Part shown: positions 1 to 9,832 of the stretch, in pieces
How positions within the stretch are numbered: the first letter of the stretch is position 1
Layout of the letters: every line of letters begins with the position of its first letter
Assembly (NCBI GenBank): GCA_034211175.1
Contig: JAXHUH010000040.1
Coordinates: forward strand, 1 to 45,027
Origin: JAXHUH01 sp034211175
Lineage (GTDB): Bacteria > Actinomycetota > Acidimicrobiia > Acidimicrobiales > CAIXPF01
Direction of reading: 5' to 3'
Length of the DNA stretch: 45,027 bases
Notes under the pieces: generated by a model
Told to the model about the DNA's origin: nothing
The model's input: the letters and a program-made list of their open reading frames with translations, nothing else
Database searches by the model: none
Made by a program: the position numbers and the translations under genes

Positions 1-92
1 CGGGCCCGACGGTGGCGCACGGGCGGGCCCGCCGGTTCGCGTTCCGGGGCCGCGCGCTCGGCGGCCGGACCGGGCGTGGGCCGTTCCGGGGC

Positions 93-932
93 TCAGACGC
101 AGAGGCCGGCGCCGGTGACGCCGCGGCTGCACAGGTAGGTGCGCTCGACCGTGTCCAGCCCGTAGCCGTCGGCCGTCGTCCGGGCGAACAGGTGGAGCCG
201 GTACCCGCCGACGGCGTCGTCGGCCAGGCCGGTGAGATCGACGGTGACCTCGGCGAGATCGCCCTCGGAGGCCTCGACGGTGACCGTGACCCGCGTGTCG
301 CCGACCTCGGTGGCCAGCGCCTCGCCGACGACGACGCCGAGCTCGTCCATCGACGGCGCCTCCGGCAGCTCGCCCAGCCGGTCGACGACCTCGGCCGTGG
401 CATCGTCGGTGAGGCCGATGTACGCGAGCTGCGACGCCTCCGCCCAGCCGGACTCGTCGCCCGAGACCTCGTACCAGATCGTGTTGTCGCTGATCCGGGC
501 GTCGCCGGTCGCCTCGAGCCCGGTCGTGGTCGGCTCGAGCTCGGCCGTGACGTCGGCGTCGGTGAGCGGGGCGGCCCGCAGCGGGAGCGTCTCACCGGCG
601 GCGACGCCGACGACGGCGAGGAGATCGCCCGGCTGGGGCCCGAGCTCGAACGGCTCCCCGACATCGGAGGCCACGGTGGTGTCGGGCGACCCGGTGGTGG
701 TCGTGGCCGTCGTGGTCGTCGTCGTCTCGCCGGTCGTGGTGGTCGTGTCGGCCACCGTCGTGGTCGTCGACGTCGCCGCGGTGTCGTCATCGTCGTCGCC
801 GCTGCACGCCGCGGCACCGACGAGCGTGACGCCGAGCGCGGCGAGCGTCACCAGCCGTCGGCGTACGCCGTGCCGGCGGTTCAGCGCGGCCGTGCCGTCG
901 GAGGACCGTCGGTGTGGGAGATGACGCTGCAC
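93..932 (-). CDS. Predicted lipoprotein with Thr-rich linker and SH3-like domain
   Basis: Protein of 279 residues. An Arg-rich N-region and a hydrophobic stretch (about residues 27-42) end at Cys43 in the context VGAAAC, an imperfect lipobox followed by an acidic Asp run. Residues about 52-88 are a low-complexity Thr linker, typical of secreted actinobacterial proteins. The folded part contains WYEVSGDESGWAEASQL, which resembles the core of a bacterial SH3 (SH3b) domain. I infer an exported, membrane-anchored protein of unknown role. The GTG start at 932 is favoured because a TAGGTT box ends 7 nt upstream; a GTG at 866 would give a shorter signal peptide. The C-terminus has a Cys pair (YLCSRG and GLCV) that could form a disulfide. 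Confidence 0.75.
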   Translation of the reverse strand: MQRHLPHRRSSDGTAALNRRHGVRRRLVTLAALGVTLVGAAACSGDDDDDTAATSTTTTVADTTTTTGETTTTTTATTTTGSPDTTVASDVGEPFELGPQPGDLLAVVGVAAGETLPLRAAPLTDADVTAELEPTTTGLEATGDARISDNTIWYEVSGDESGWAEASQLAYIGLTDDATAEVVDRLGELPEAPSMDELGVVVGEALATEVGDTRVTVTVEASEGDLAEVTVDLTGLADDAVGGYRLHLFARTTADGYGLDTVERTYLCSRGVTGAGLCV

Positions 933-939
933 GTCGCCA

Positions 940-945
940 AACCTA
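940..945 (-). promoter_or_regulatory. -10 box of leaderless promoter for the lipoprotein gene
   Basis: TAGGTT read on the minus strand ends 7 nt before the GTG at 932. There is no Shine-Dalgarno sequence in between. The same hexamer precedes fumC. Confidence 0.55.
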
Positions 946-1051
946 GCCCTGTTGGTTCACGGGTACCGCCGGACGACCGCCGTGGTCTCTGCCGCCGCGA
1001 ATCCGATTCGTCGACCGCCGGGAACGCCGTGACCAGGGAAACCCGGCGCCC

Positions 1052-2812
1052 TCAGGTGACGACAAGTGCGTGGATTCGCTCGCTGCGGCGGATCGTCCTG
1101 ACGCCGTCGCCGCACGCGTCGGCGCTCACCCGGACGGTGAGGACACCTCGGCCGACGCTCCCGGCCGTCAGCACGACCCGTCCGTCGGCCCGGTCGTGCT
1201 CCCACTCACGGGGACCGGCGTCGAGCAGCCAGCCGGGCTCCGCCGAGACCGAGACCCGCACCGGGGCCCGGCTGCCCGCGTCGGGCCAGAGCTCGCCGAG
1301 CTCGACGTCGAACTCCAGGGTGAGCGGCTCGCCGTTGCGGCCCCGCAGCTCCTCCCCCGAGCTCGGCACGGGCGCCGACGGCGGCAGGGTGATCCGCTCG
1401 AAGTGGACCTCCCGCACCGACAGCTCGTAGGGGTCGACGACGACGATGCGGTGGTGGAACGTGTCGGCGACGACGAGGCGGCCGTCGCTCAGGACGTCCA
1501 ACCCGCCCGGCCGGGCGAGCCCTTCGATCTCGAGCGTGCCGACGCGCTTGCCCCGCCAGAACCGGATGGCGTCGTTGTAGGTGTCGGCGATGTAGGCGAC
1601 GTCACCGCGCGGCGACGCGACGACGCCCTCGGGATGCTGGAGCAGCGCCCGCGAGCGCCGCCCGTCGCGCCGGCCCCAGTCGAACAGGCCCGCCCCGGCC
1701 AGGGTCACCACCCGGCCCTCGTTGGTGAGGCGGCGCAGGGCCGAGGTCTCCGCATCGACGAACACGACCGCGCCCGGGAACCGGGTGAGGCCGCTCGGCT
1801 GGCCCAGGTCGGCGTTGACGGCCTTGCCGTCGGCGAGGCCGGCGACGCCGGTGCCGCACACCACGCCCGGGTCGCCGATGGTCGGGATGCGCCACAGCTG
1901 GTGGCCGGCGGCGGAGGCCACGACGACGCTGCCGTCGAAGTCGCACAGCAGGTCCCACGGCTGGGGGATGTCGTACGCGATGACGTCGGCGTGACGCAGG
2001 CGCAGGTGGGCGATGCCGGCGTCGTCGATGTCGGCCAGCTCGTCGGCATCGGGCCGCTCCGAGAGGTCGATCCGGCCGATCCGGTTGCGGCCGGTGTCGC
2101 AGATCAGCAGCGTGTCGCCCACCAGACGGGCGCCACGGGGCCGACGGAGGCCGCGCACGACGTGGGTGATGCGTGCGACCGGGTCCGAGCCCGCCGGGTC
2201 GGGGTCGACGTCGAGCGACGCCACGAGCACCCGGTCGTGGGCGGTGTCGGCGACGGCCATCCGCCCGTGGCGGTCGAGCGCCACTCGCTGGGGGAAGGCG
2301 AGCGAGCCGGGCGGCGGGTCGGCCGGCGTCGTCGGCAGCGGCGTCCGGTCGAGCGTGCCGAGGTGGCCCTGCTCGGTGATCAGGTCGCGCACGACCTGGG
2401 TGAGCAGACCGAGCTGGTCCTCACCGGCGATCGCGCCCTCGACCCGTCCCCGGGGGTCGACGACGACGTAGTACGGCCAGCCCTGGACCCCGTACTGCTG
2501 CCAGGTGACCATGTCGGGGTCGTCGAGCACCGGCCCGGTGATCCCGAGGCGCACCAGCTCGGCGGTGAGGCGGCGGTGGTCGCCCTCGCCCGGGAACTTG
2601 GGGGAGTGGACCCCGACGACCACGAGCTCGTCGGGGTAGCGGTCGGACAGCTCGCGCAGCTCCTCGAGGTCGCCGTGGCACAGCGCGTTGCCCGCCGCCC
2701 AGAAGAACAGGACGACGACCTTGCCCCGGAGCGCGTCGAGCGACAGCGGCTCGGTGTTGATCCACCCTCCGGAGCCGACCAGCTCCGGAGCTCTCAGGTT
2801 CCCCATCGCCAC
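1052..2812 (-). CDS. Thioredoxin-like/NHL-repeat protein (NHLRC2-like)
   Basis: Protein of 586 residues. Residues about 1-145 form a thioredoxin-like domain (KVVVLFFWAAGNALC, a WPYYVVVDPRGR cis-Pro region). Residues about 165-460 contain NHL beta-propeller repeats such as GVVASPRGDVAYIADTYND and GLDVLSDGRLVVADTFHHR. The last 110 residues look like a beta-sandwich domain. This order matches the NHLRC2 family. The usual Cys pair after the Trp is reduced to one distal Cys (W-A-A-G-N-A-L-C), so classical disulfide exchange is doubtful. No signal peptide is visible, so it is probably cytoplasmic. A GTG at 2812 has a GGAG 5 nt upstream; an ATG at 2806 is also possible. The gene is divergent from the acyl-CoA synthetase. 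The family assignment is good; the biochemical role is unknown. Confidence 0.85.
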   Translation of the reverse strand: MAMGNLRAPELVGSGGWINTEPLSLDALRGKVVVLFFWAAGNALCHGDLEELRELSDRYPDELVVVGVHSPKFPGEGDHRRLTAELVRLGITGPVLDDPDMVTWQQYGVQGWPYYVVVDPRGRVEGAIAGEDQLGLLTQVVRDLITEQGHLGTLDRTPLPTTPADPPPGSLAFPQRVALDRHGRMAVADTAHDRVLVASLDVDPDPAGSDPVARITHVVRGLRRPRGARLVGDTLLICDTGRNRIGRIDLSERPDADELADIDDAGIAHLRLRHADVIAYDIPQPWDLLCDFDGSVVVASAAGHQLWRIPTIGDPGVVCGTGVAGLADGKAVNADLGQPSGLTRFPGAVVFVDAETSALRRLTNEGRVVTLAGAGLFDWGRRDGRRSRALLQHPEGVVASPRGDVAYIADTYNDAIRFWRGKRVGTLEIEGLARPGGLDVLSDGRLVVADTFHHRIVVVDPYELSVREVHFERITLPPSAPVPSSGEELRGRNGEPLTLEFDVELGELWPDAGSRAPVRVSVSAEPGWLLDAGPREWEHDRADGRVVLTAGSVGRGVLTVRVSADACGDGVRTIRRSERIHALVVT

Positions 2813-3178
2813 AGCTCCGACGCGTCCTGTTGACGGTGTGCGCCGGTCCGGCGGCCGTGACGGCCCGGTTCCCCGGGTGGCGCGACGCCCGCCGATCCGC
2901 CCGCTCGCGGCGCCGGACCAGTATCGCAGCTGGTCGGGCGATCACGGGCCATCCCGGCGCGGCCGGTCCCGCCAGGCGCGCGGCGCGTGCCGGCACCGGC
3001 CATGGGGAGGTGATGGCCGGATGCGTCGTCCGACAGCGAAACCTCCGGACCATCTCGACTAGCGTGCGTGGCAGGCGTCACAGTCCGGGGGCGCCGCTCC
3101 CGGCCGTGGCCAGGTCGTACGTCACAGGCGCACGTCAGAGTCGCACGCCAGAGTCAGCCTCGGCGAGGAGGAGCACCC
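2813..3178. other. Divergent intergenic region
   Basis: This 366-nt gap lies between the NHL protein and the acyl-CoA synthetase, which diverge. I see no convincing gene. A TAGCGT box at 3060-3065 could be a -10 element for the plus-strand gene, giving a leader of about 110 nt. That leader contains a 13-bp tandem repeat at 3130-3155 (GCACG-T/C-CAGAGTC twice, one mismatch). Confidence 0.4.
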
Positions 3179-4714
3179 GTGAAGGTCCCGTTGACGATCC
3201 GTGACTTCCTCGATCGGGCGACGACCGTGTACCCGGACCGGGTCGCCATCGTCGACGAGCCCGACCAGCCCGCGGAGTCGTGGGGCTCGATGACCTACCG
3301 CGAGGTCGGCGCCCGGGCCCGGGCCCAGGCCGCCGCCCTCGACAGGCTCGGGATCTCCCGCGGCGGTCGGGTGGCGATGGTGTCGCAGAACGCGGCCCGG
3401 CTGCTCACGTCGTTCTACGGCGTCTCCGGGTGGGGCCGGATCTTCGTGCCCATCAACTTCCGGCTCAACGCCGAGGAGGTCGCGTACATCGTCGAGCACT
3501 GCGGCGCCGAGATCCTGCTGATCGACCCCGAGCTGGAGGAGTCGCTCTCCGGCGTCGAGTGCAAGCAGAAGTTCGTGATGGGCGCGGCCTCCGACGCCGA
3601 GCTCTACCTCGACGGCGTCGAGCCCATGGACTGGGAGCCCGACGAGGACGCCACCGCCACGATCAACTACACGTCGGGCACGACCGCCCGGCCCAAGGGC
3701 GTCGAGCAGACCCACCGGAGCCTGTGGGTCAACGCCACGACGTTCGGCTGGCACGCCACCGTCACCGACCGTGACAACTACCTGCACACGCTGCCGATGT
3801 TCCACTGCAACGGCTGGGGCATGGTCTACGGCGTCACCGGCATGGGTGCGACCCACGTGGTGCTGCGCAAGGTCGACGGCGCGGAGATCCTCCGGCGGGT
3901 CGAGCGCCACGGCATCACCCTCATGTGCGGCGCCCCGGCGGTGGTCGCCGCCATCCTCGACGCCGCCGCGACCTGGGACGGCGAGATCCCCGGGCGCGAC
4001 CGGGTCCGCATCGTCGTGGCCGGCGCCCCGCCGCCGACGAGCGTGATCGAGCGGGTCGAGACCGAGCTCGGGTGGGAGTTCATCCAGATCTACGGCCTGA
4101 CCGAGACGGCGCCGCTGCTGACCATGAACCGCCGGCGGGCCGAGTACGACGAGCTCACGCCGAACGAGCGGGCCCGCAAGCTCGGCCGGGCCGGTGCGCC
4201 GGCGCTGGGTGTGCGCCTCAAGGTCACCGAGGACGGCGAGATCGCGGCGCGCTCGAACGTGGTCCTCAAGGGCTACTGGGAGCAGCCCGACGCAACGGCC
4301 GCGGCGATCCGCGACGGCTACTTCCACACCGGTGACGGCGGGATCATCGACGAGGAGAGCTACGTCAACATCCAGGACCGCAAGAAGGACGTGATCATCT
4401 CGGGCGGCGAGAACGTCAGCTCGATCGAGGTCGAGGACGCGCTCTTCTCCCACCCGGCGGTCGCCGAGGTCGCGGTCATCGGTGTCCCCCACGAGAAGTG
4501 GGGCGAGACGGTGAAGGCGCTGGTCGTGCTGGCACCGGGGACCAAGGCGACCGAGGCCGACCTGATCGCCCACTGCCGCGACCGCCTGGCCCACTACAAG
4601 TGCCCGACCACGGTCGAGTTCCGTGACGTCCTGTCCCGCACGGCGACGGGCAAGCTCCAGAAGTTCAAGCTGCGCGCCCCGTACTGGGAAGGCCGCGACA
4701 AGCAGATCAACTGA
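3179..4714 (+). CDS. Acyl-CoA synthetase (AMP-forming, FadD-like)
   Basis: Protein of 511 residues in the ANL superfamily: it activates a carboxylic acid with ATP to the acyl-AMP and then forms the CoA thioester. All core motifs are present: the phosphate-binding loop YTSGTTARPKGV at about residue 164, YGLTET at about 305, the YFHTGD motif, the hinge DRKKD, and the catalytic Lys in RTATGKLQK at about 492. The length is usual for the family. The GTG at 3179 is chosen because GAGGAGGAG ends 5 nt upstream. The frame is open further upstream, but that part has no family similarity. A medium-chain or aromatic acid substrate is possible; I cannot tell the substrate from sequence. It stands alone between a divergent gene and the ABC-F gene. 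Confidence 0.93.
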   Translation: MKVPLTIRDFLDRATTVYPDRVAIVDEPDQPAESWGSMTYREVGARARAQAAALDRLGISRGGRVAMVSQNAARLLTSFYGVSGWGRIFVPINFRLNAEEVAYIVEHCGAEILLIDPELEESLSGVECKQKFVMGAASDAELYLDGVEPMDWEPDEDATATINYTSGTTARPKGVEQTHRSLWVNATTFGWHATVTDRDNYLHTLPMFHCNGWGMVYGVTGMGATHVVLRKVDGAEILRRVERHGITLMCGAPAVVAAILDAAATWDGEIPGRDRVRIVVAGAPPPTSVIERVETELGWEFIQIYGLTETAPLLTMNRRRAEYDELTPNERARKLGRAGAPALGVRLKVTEDGEIAARSNVVLKGYWEQPDATAAAIRDGYFHTGDGGIIDEESYVNIQDRKKDVIISGGENVSSIEVEDALFSHPAVAEVAVIGVPHEKWGETVKALVVLAPGTKATEADLIAHCRDRLAHYKCPTTVEFRDVLSRTATGKLQKFKLRAPYWEGRDKQIN

Positions 4715-4874
4715 CCGGTCGACCGTCCCGACCGGCGGGCACCGCCCTGTGGGCCGCCCGCCGCTGGGAGTCCGGCCGGTGCGCCGCATCCGGTGCGCCG
4801 GTGTGACGCCTGACCCGTCGCCGATCCGGAACTCGCGGTCGAGCGCGGCCTCCACCCTGCGATGATGGTGGGTC

Positions 4875-6485
4875 GTGCTGTCCGTGAGCGCCCTGAAGGT
4901 CGAGGTCGACGACAAGGTCATCGTCGACGGCGTGTCGTTCACGATCCGCGCCCGGGAGAAGGTCGGCATCGTCGGCCGCAACGGTGCCGGCAAGACGACC
5001 ATGCTGAAGGTGCTCGGCGGGGGAGACCCGCCGGCCGCCGGCACGGTCGGGGTGAAGGGCGACCTCGGCTACCTGAGCCAGGACCCGCGCACCGACGGCG
5101 TCCCCGACGACATCCGCGCCGTCGACCACATCCTCTCGGGCCGCGGCTTCGACGAGGCCGCGGCGCGGCTCGAGAAGCTGCGGCTGCGGATGGAGGAGGA
5201 CCCCTCCGACGCCAACATCGGGCGCTACACCCGCGCCCAGGAGCGCTACGAGATCGACGGCGGCTACGCGGCCGACGGCGAGGTTCGGCGCCTGGCGGCC
5301 GGCCTCGGGCTCGGCGACGACCGCCTCGAGCTGCCCATCGGTGCGCTCTCCGGTGGCGAGCGCCGTCGCATCGAGCTGGCCCGCATCCTGTTCGCGGGCA
5401 GCGACGTGCTGCTCCTCGACGAGCCGACCAACCACCTCGACATCGACGCCCGCGACTGGCTGATGGGGTTCCTGCGGTCCTACCGCGGCGCCCTCATCGT
5501 GATCAGCCACGACCTCGACCTGCTCGACGACGCCATCACCCGCATCATCCACCTCGATCGCGAGGCGGAGCGGGCCGTCGGCACCATCTACGAGTACAAG
5601 GGCACCTACACGGAGTACCTCTCCGCCCGGGCCAAGGACGAGGAGCGCCTCGCCAAGCTCGCCACTCGTCAGCAGGCCGAGATCAACCGGCTCGAGTCGC
5701 TGGCCGACTCGATGCGCCACTCGACCGCCAAGCGGGCGCGTCAGGCCAAGTCGCTCGACACCCGCGTCGAGCGCCTGCGCTCCGACGCCGTCGACGCGCC
5801 GAAGGGCAAGCGGGACCTGGCGCTGCGCTTCCCCGAGCCCCCGCACGCCGGCAAGCTCGTGCTCGAGGCCGAGAAGATGTCGAAGTCCTACGGCGACCTG
5901 CTCGTCTTCGACGACGTGGCGTTGACGTTGGGACGGGGCGAGCGGCTGCTGATCATGGGCCTCAACGGCGCCGGCAAGACCAGCCTCCTGCGGATCCTGG
6001 CCGGCGTGATCGAGCCCGACACCGCCGAGCTGCGGTGGGGGACGGGCGTCGACGTCGGCTACTACGCCCAGGAACACGAGGGCCTCGTCGGTCACGAGAC
6101 GCTGCTCGAGAACATGCGCAACCACACCCTCGGTGTCGACGACGAGCGGCTGCGGTCGCTGATGGGCATGTTCGGCCTGTCGGGCGACAAGGCCCACCAG
6201 GACGCGGGGACGCTGTCGGGCGGGGAGAAGACGAAGCTGGCACTGGCCCAGCTCGTCGCCGGGCGCCACAACGTGCTGCTGCTCGACGAGCCGACCAACA
6301 ACCTCGACCCGCCGTCGCGCACGGCGACCGCCGAGGCGCTGAGCGCATGGCCGGGGACGATGGTGATCGTGAGCCACGATCCCGAGTTCGTGCGCGAGCT
6401 CGAGCCCGACAAGGTGCTCGAGATGCCCGAGGGCCAGCTCGACTACTGGAGCGAGGACCTCGTCGAGCTCGTCGCCCTGAGCTGA
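4875..6485 (+). CDS. ABC-F family ATPase
   Basis: Protein of 536 residues with two fused ABC nucleotide-binding domains and no membrane segments, the ABC-F layout. Domain 1 has Walker A GRNGAGKTT at about residue 34, signature LSGGE at about 158 and Walker B LLLDEPTNHLD. Domain 2 has GLNGAGKTS at about 360, LSGGE at about 444 and LLLDEPTNNLD. The charged linker between them (about 255-305, rich in Lys, Arg and Glu) is where family members contact the ribosomal P/E-site region. Family members act as translation factors or protect the ribosome from antibiotics; which subgroup this is cannot be decided here. The start is GTG; a GATGAT box ends 8 nt before it, so the transcript may be leaderless, but a GTG at 4884 is also possible. 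Confidence 0.93.
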   Translation: MLSVSALKVEVDDKVIVDGVSFTIRAREKVGIVGRNGAGKTTMLKVLGGGDPPAAGTVGVKGDLGYLSQDPRTDGVPDDIRAVDHILSGRGFDEAAARLEKLRLRMEEDPSDANIGRYTRAQERYEIDGGYAADGEVRRLAAGLGLGDDRLELPIGALSGGERRRIELARILFAGSDVLLLDEPTNHLDIDARDWLMGFLRSYRGALIVISHDLDLLDDAITRIIHLDREAERAVGTIYEYKGTYTEYLSARAKDEERLAKLATRQQAEINRLESLADSMRHSTAKRARQAKSLDTRVERLRSDAVDAPKGKRDLALRFPEPPHAGKLVLEAEKMSKSYGDLLVFDDVALTLGRGERLLIMGLNGAGKTSLLRILAGVIEPDTAELRWGTGVDVGYYAQEHEGLVGHETLLENMRNHTLGVDDERLRSLMGMFGLSGDKAHQDAGTLSGGEKTKLALAQLVAGRHNVLLLDEPTNNLDPPSRTATAEALSAWPGTMVIVSHDPEFVRELEPDKVLEMPEGQLDYWSEDLVELVALS

Positions 6486-6523
6486 CCGGCGCCGGGCGGC
6501 GCCACCCGGCCGGCGTCGGGTCC

Positions 6524-6560
6524 CGAACCCCGAGGTCGGCCCCCTCCCCCTCGGGGTTCG
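6524..6560. terminator. Stem-loop downstream of the ABC-F gene
   Basis: The arms CGAACCCCGAG (6524-6534) and CTCGGGGTTCG (6550-6560) are perfectly complementary over 11 bp, with a 15-nt loop. There is no U-tract, as is common in high-GC actinobacteria. It lies about 40 nt after the ABC-F stop and upstream of the next gene's -10 box, so terminator is the simplest reading. Confidence 0.6.
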
Positions 6561-6600
6561 ACGGGGGTCATCCCCGATGTCCGGGAACCGGGGGCGGTCG

Positions 6601-6606
6601 TAGGTT
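6601..6606 (+). promoter_or_regulatory. -10 box for the 46-residue microprotein gene
   Basis: TAGGTT, the same hexamer used by fumC and the lipoprotein gene. It would place the transcript start near 6613 and give a leader of about 50 nt with a good ribosome binding site. Confidence 0.4.
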
Positions 6607-6661
6607 CGTCCACATCGGGAGCCGACGAACCGGCTCCGACCCGTCGCCCGGAGGATGAACG

Positions 6662-6802
6662 ATGCGCAGCCAGCAGCAGTACACCGACCTCGATCCCCAC
6701 TTCGCCCTCCGCACCTGGGCCGTCGTCGACGTCCGTGCCCGGGTCCGCCGCGCCGCCGAGCGTGAGCGCACCGAGCGCCACGCCCTCGCCCGCCCCGCCT
6801 GA
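6662..6802 (+). CDS. Arg-rich microprotein, 46 residues
   Basis: An ATG-initiated frame of 46 codons preceded by GGAGG (6650-6654) with a 7-nt spacer, one of the best ribosome binding sites in the window. The product begins MRSQQQYTDLDPHFALRTW and ends in a strongly basic helix-forming stretch (VRARVRRAAERERTERHAL). It has no Cys and no membrane segment. It lies between a stem-loop behind the ABC-F gene and another hairpin before fumC, with its own -10 box, so it would be a single-gene unit. I do not recognise a family. Support comes from the signals around it rather than from similarity. Confidence 0.5.
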   Translation: MRSQQQYTDLDPHFALRTWAVVDVRARVRRAAERERTERHALARPA

Positions 6803-6821
6803 CCCCACCCACAACCACGAA

Positions 6822-6865
6822 CTGGCCTACAGAACCAACGCTCACAGCGCAGATCGGTAGACCAG
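6822..6865. repeat. Imperfect hairpin with GAACTGGCC...ACCAGAAC ends
   Basis: The arms CTGGCCTAC (6822-6830) and GTAGACCAG (6857-6865) pair with one mismatch. Both ends carry GAAC in direct orientation. Flanking ACCCAC and GTGGGT extend the symmetry. A perfect relative with the same termini lies at 19705-19748. It sits just after the microprotein stop and may act as a terminator. Confidence 0.5.
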
Positions 6866-6921
6866 AACGGGTGGGTCGGGTCGGTGCCCTGGGTCGGGCG
6901 TTCGAGGCGGACGGCCGTGGG

Positions 6922-6927
6922 TAGGTT
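6922..6927 (+). promoter_or_regulatory. -10 box of leaderless promoter for fumC
   Basis: TAGGTT ends 6 nt before the ATG at 6934, with no Shine-Dalgarno sequence between. Confidence 0.55.
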
Positions 6928-6933
6928 CGCCGC

Positions 6934-8340
<1,407 letters not shown>

Positions 8341-8348
8341 CGCTCATC

Positions 8349-8385
8349 GCAGCGGGCGCCCGCCCCTGGGCGGTCCGTCCGCTGC
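8349..8385. terminator. Hairpin between convergent fumC and the next gene
   Basis: GCAGCGG (8349-8355) pairs with CCGCTGC (8379-8385), and an inner CGCCC/GGGCG stem is nested in the loop. Its place in a convergent gap fits a bidirectional terminator. Confidence 0.5.
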
Positions 8386-8391
8386 TGCGGC

Positions 8392-8883
8392 TCAGCCGAG
8401 CGCCGGGGAGCCCTCGTAGGGGATCGGGTCGCCGCCGGCCGGGATGATCGGCCGCGACCAGTGGCGCTCCTCGGCGACCTCGTGGGCGATCGTGCGCCAC
8501 GCGGCCGGCTCCCAGCCCTCGGCGACCCCGGCGAGGCGCAGGTTCTGGCGCACGTGGACGAACGCCGGGAGCGACTCGAGCTCGGCGGCGCGGGCGAACG
8601 TGCGGTCGGGGTCGACGAAGACCATCATCTTGTCGAACCACGGCCCGAGGAACTCCTTGGCCCCGTCCTCGTCGCACGTCATCACGAGCGAGGTGCGGAC
8701 GCTCGATCCGGTGAAGTTGGTGAGGATGCGCCCCGCGGTGTCGAGGATCCACGAGCTCTCGTACGTGTAGGGGTCCAACACGACGGCGAGCATCTGGAAG
8801 TTGATGAGCCACTCCGAGAGCGGGCGGGCTTCCCCACCCGCGGCGGTCATCGGGAGCTCTGCGGGCAGTTCGCTGGCGGCCAC
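8392..8883 (-). CDS. Conserved hypothetical, possibly thioredoxin-fold
   Basis: Protein of 163 residues with no signal peptide. A core reading MLAVVLDPYTYESSWIL, then FLGPWFDKMMVFVDPDR, then LPAFVHVRQN resembles the beta-alpha-beta pattern and cis-Pro region (LPAFVHV) of thioredoxin-like folds. It lacks a CxxC; the only Cys in the shortened form is in MTCDED. The C-terminus (GGDPIPYEGSPALG) looks like a conserved tail. I chose GTG at 8883 because a TACCGT box ends 8 nt upstream; the frame stays open to 8934, and an ATG at 8850 is another option. It diverges from the IF-2B-like gene. Function is not assigned. Confidence 0.7.
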   Translation of the reverse strand: MAASELPAELPMTAAGGEARPLSEWLINFQMLAVVLDPYTYESSWILDTAGRILTNFTGSSVRTSLVMTCDEDGAKEFLGPWFDKMMVFVDPDRTFARAAELESLPAFVHVRQNLRLAGVAEGWEPAAWRTIAHEVAEERHWSRPIIPAGGDPIPYEGSPALG

Positions 8884-8891
8884 GGCGTCGC

Positions 8892-8897
8892 ACGGTA
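8892..8897 (-). promoter_or_regulatory. -10 box, minus strand
   Basis: TACCGT on the minus strand ends 8 nt before the proposed GTG at 8883. Confidence 0.4.
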
Positions 8898-8971
8898 CCG
8901 CAGCTCCGGCTCTGATCGCACCATCGGCCGGCATCGCCGCCGACGATGCGTGATGGATCCCCCGGCCGGGG

Positions 8972-8977
8972 CATACT
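8972..8977 (+). promoter_or_regulatory. -10 box, plus strand
   Basis: CATACT ends 6 nt before the GTG at 8984. Together with 8892-8897 it makes a compact divergent promoter pair. Confidence 0.4.
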
Positions 8978-8983
8978 CGCGCG

Positions 8984-9787
8984 GTGCACCCGATCGAGCG
9001 CCTCCGCTACGTCGCCCGCGCCTCCGGGGCACCGCAGGCGCCGCTCGTGCGGGAGACGGCCATGTCCCTCGGGGCGTTCGCGGACGACCCGGCCGGGCTC
9101 GTCACCGCGTGTCGTCGCATCATCGCCAACCACCCGACCTCGGGCCCGCTGTGGTGGTTGTGCTCGCGGGTCCTGACCGGCACCGACCCGATCTCCGAGG
9201 CGTGGGAGGCGGTCGACGCCCTCGATGGGGACCGCACCGCCCGGGAGCTGGCCCACGCGCTGCCGGCGGACGCGACGGTCTGCGTCGTCGGCTGGCCCGA
9301 CGTCGTCGGCGAGGCGCTCGTGGCCCGGGGCGACCTCGACGTGCTGGTGGTCGACGCGCTGGGTGAGGGCTCCGGGCTCGTTCGTCGTCTCGTCCGCTCC
9401 GAGGTGGACGCGATCGACGTGCCGATGTCGGGCCTCGGCGCGGCCGCCGCGGCCGCCGACGTGGTGCTGCTCGAGGCCTCGGTCGTCGGGCCGACGGCGG
9501 CGATGGCCGTCGCCGGCTCGCGGGCCGCGGCCGCGGTGGCGGCCCACCGGGAGGCGGACGTCTGGCTCGTCGCCGGCATCGGGCGCCTGGTGCCCAAGAG
9601 GATCTGGGAGACGCTGGAGGGCTGGCACGACCGCGACGACGAGCCGTGGGAGCTCGACGAGGAGCAGGTGCCGCTCGACCTGGTGAGCTCGATGATCGGC
9701 ACGCTCGGCGTCCGCACGGTCGAGGACGCCCTCCGCCGTGTCGACACGCCGATCGCTCCCGAGCTGCTCCGCGAGGGCGTCCTGTAG
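8984..9787 (+). CDS. IF-2B-like (eIF2B/MtnA-related) protein, tentative
   Basis: Protein of 267 residues. The N-terminal helical half (DDPAGLVTACRRIIANHPTSGPLWWLCSRVL) and the C-terminal Rossmann-like half (ATVCVVGWPDVVGEAL, DLDVLVVDALGEGSG, DVVLLEASVVGP, DVWLVAGIGRLVPKRIW) follow the layout of the eIF2B-alpha/methylthioribose-1-phosphate isomerase superfamily. The match is by pattern only. The catalytic Cys and Asp of MtnA are not evident, so a sugar-phosphate isomerase role is unsupported. The GTG start is placed by the -10 box 6 nt upstream. It converges on the large WD40 gene. Confidence 0.7.
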   Translation: MHPIERLRYVARASGAPQAPLVRETAMSLGAFADDPAGLVTACRRIIANHPTSGPLWWLCSRVLTGTDPISEAWEAVDALDGDRTARELAHALPADATVCVVGWPDVVGEALVARGDLDVLVVDALGEGSGLVRRLVRSEVDAIDVPMSGLGAAAAAADVVLLEASVVGPTAAMAVAGSRAAAAVAAHREADVWLVAGIGRLVPKRIWETLEGWHDRDDEPWELDEEQVPLDLVSSMIGTLGVRTVEDALRRVDTPIAPELLREGVL

Positions 9788-9803
9788 CGCCGGCCGCCCG
9801 GCG
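9788..9803. terminator. Short GC hairpin in convergent gap
   Basis: CGCCGG (9788-9793) and CCGGCG (9798-9803) form a 6-bp stem with a 4-nt loop, immediately after the stop of the IF-2B-like gene. Confidence 0.35.
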
Positions 9804-9832
9804 ACCCCCGGGAACGAACCGGCCCCGCGGCC

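Noticed and set aside
3130..3155. 13-bp tandem repeat in the acyl-CoA synthetase leader as an operator
   Set aside because: Only two copies with a mismatch, no dyad symmetry; kept as a note within the intergenic entry.
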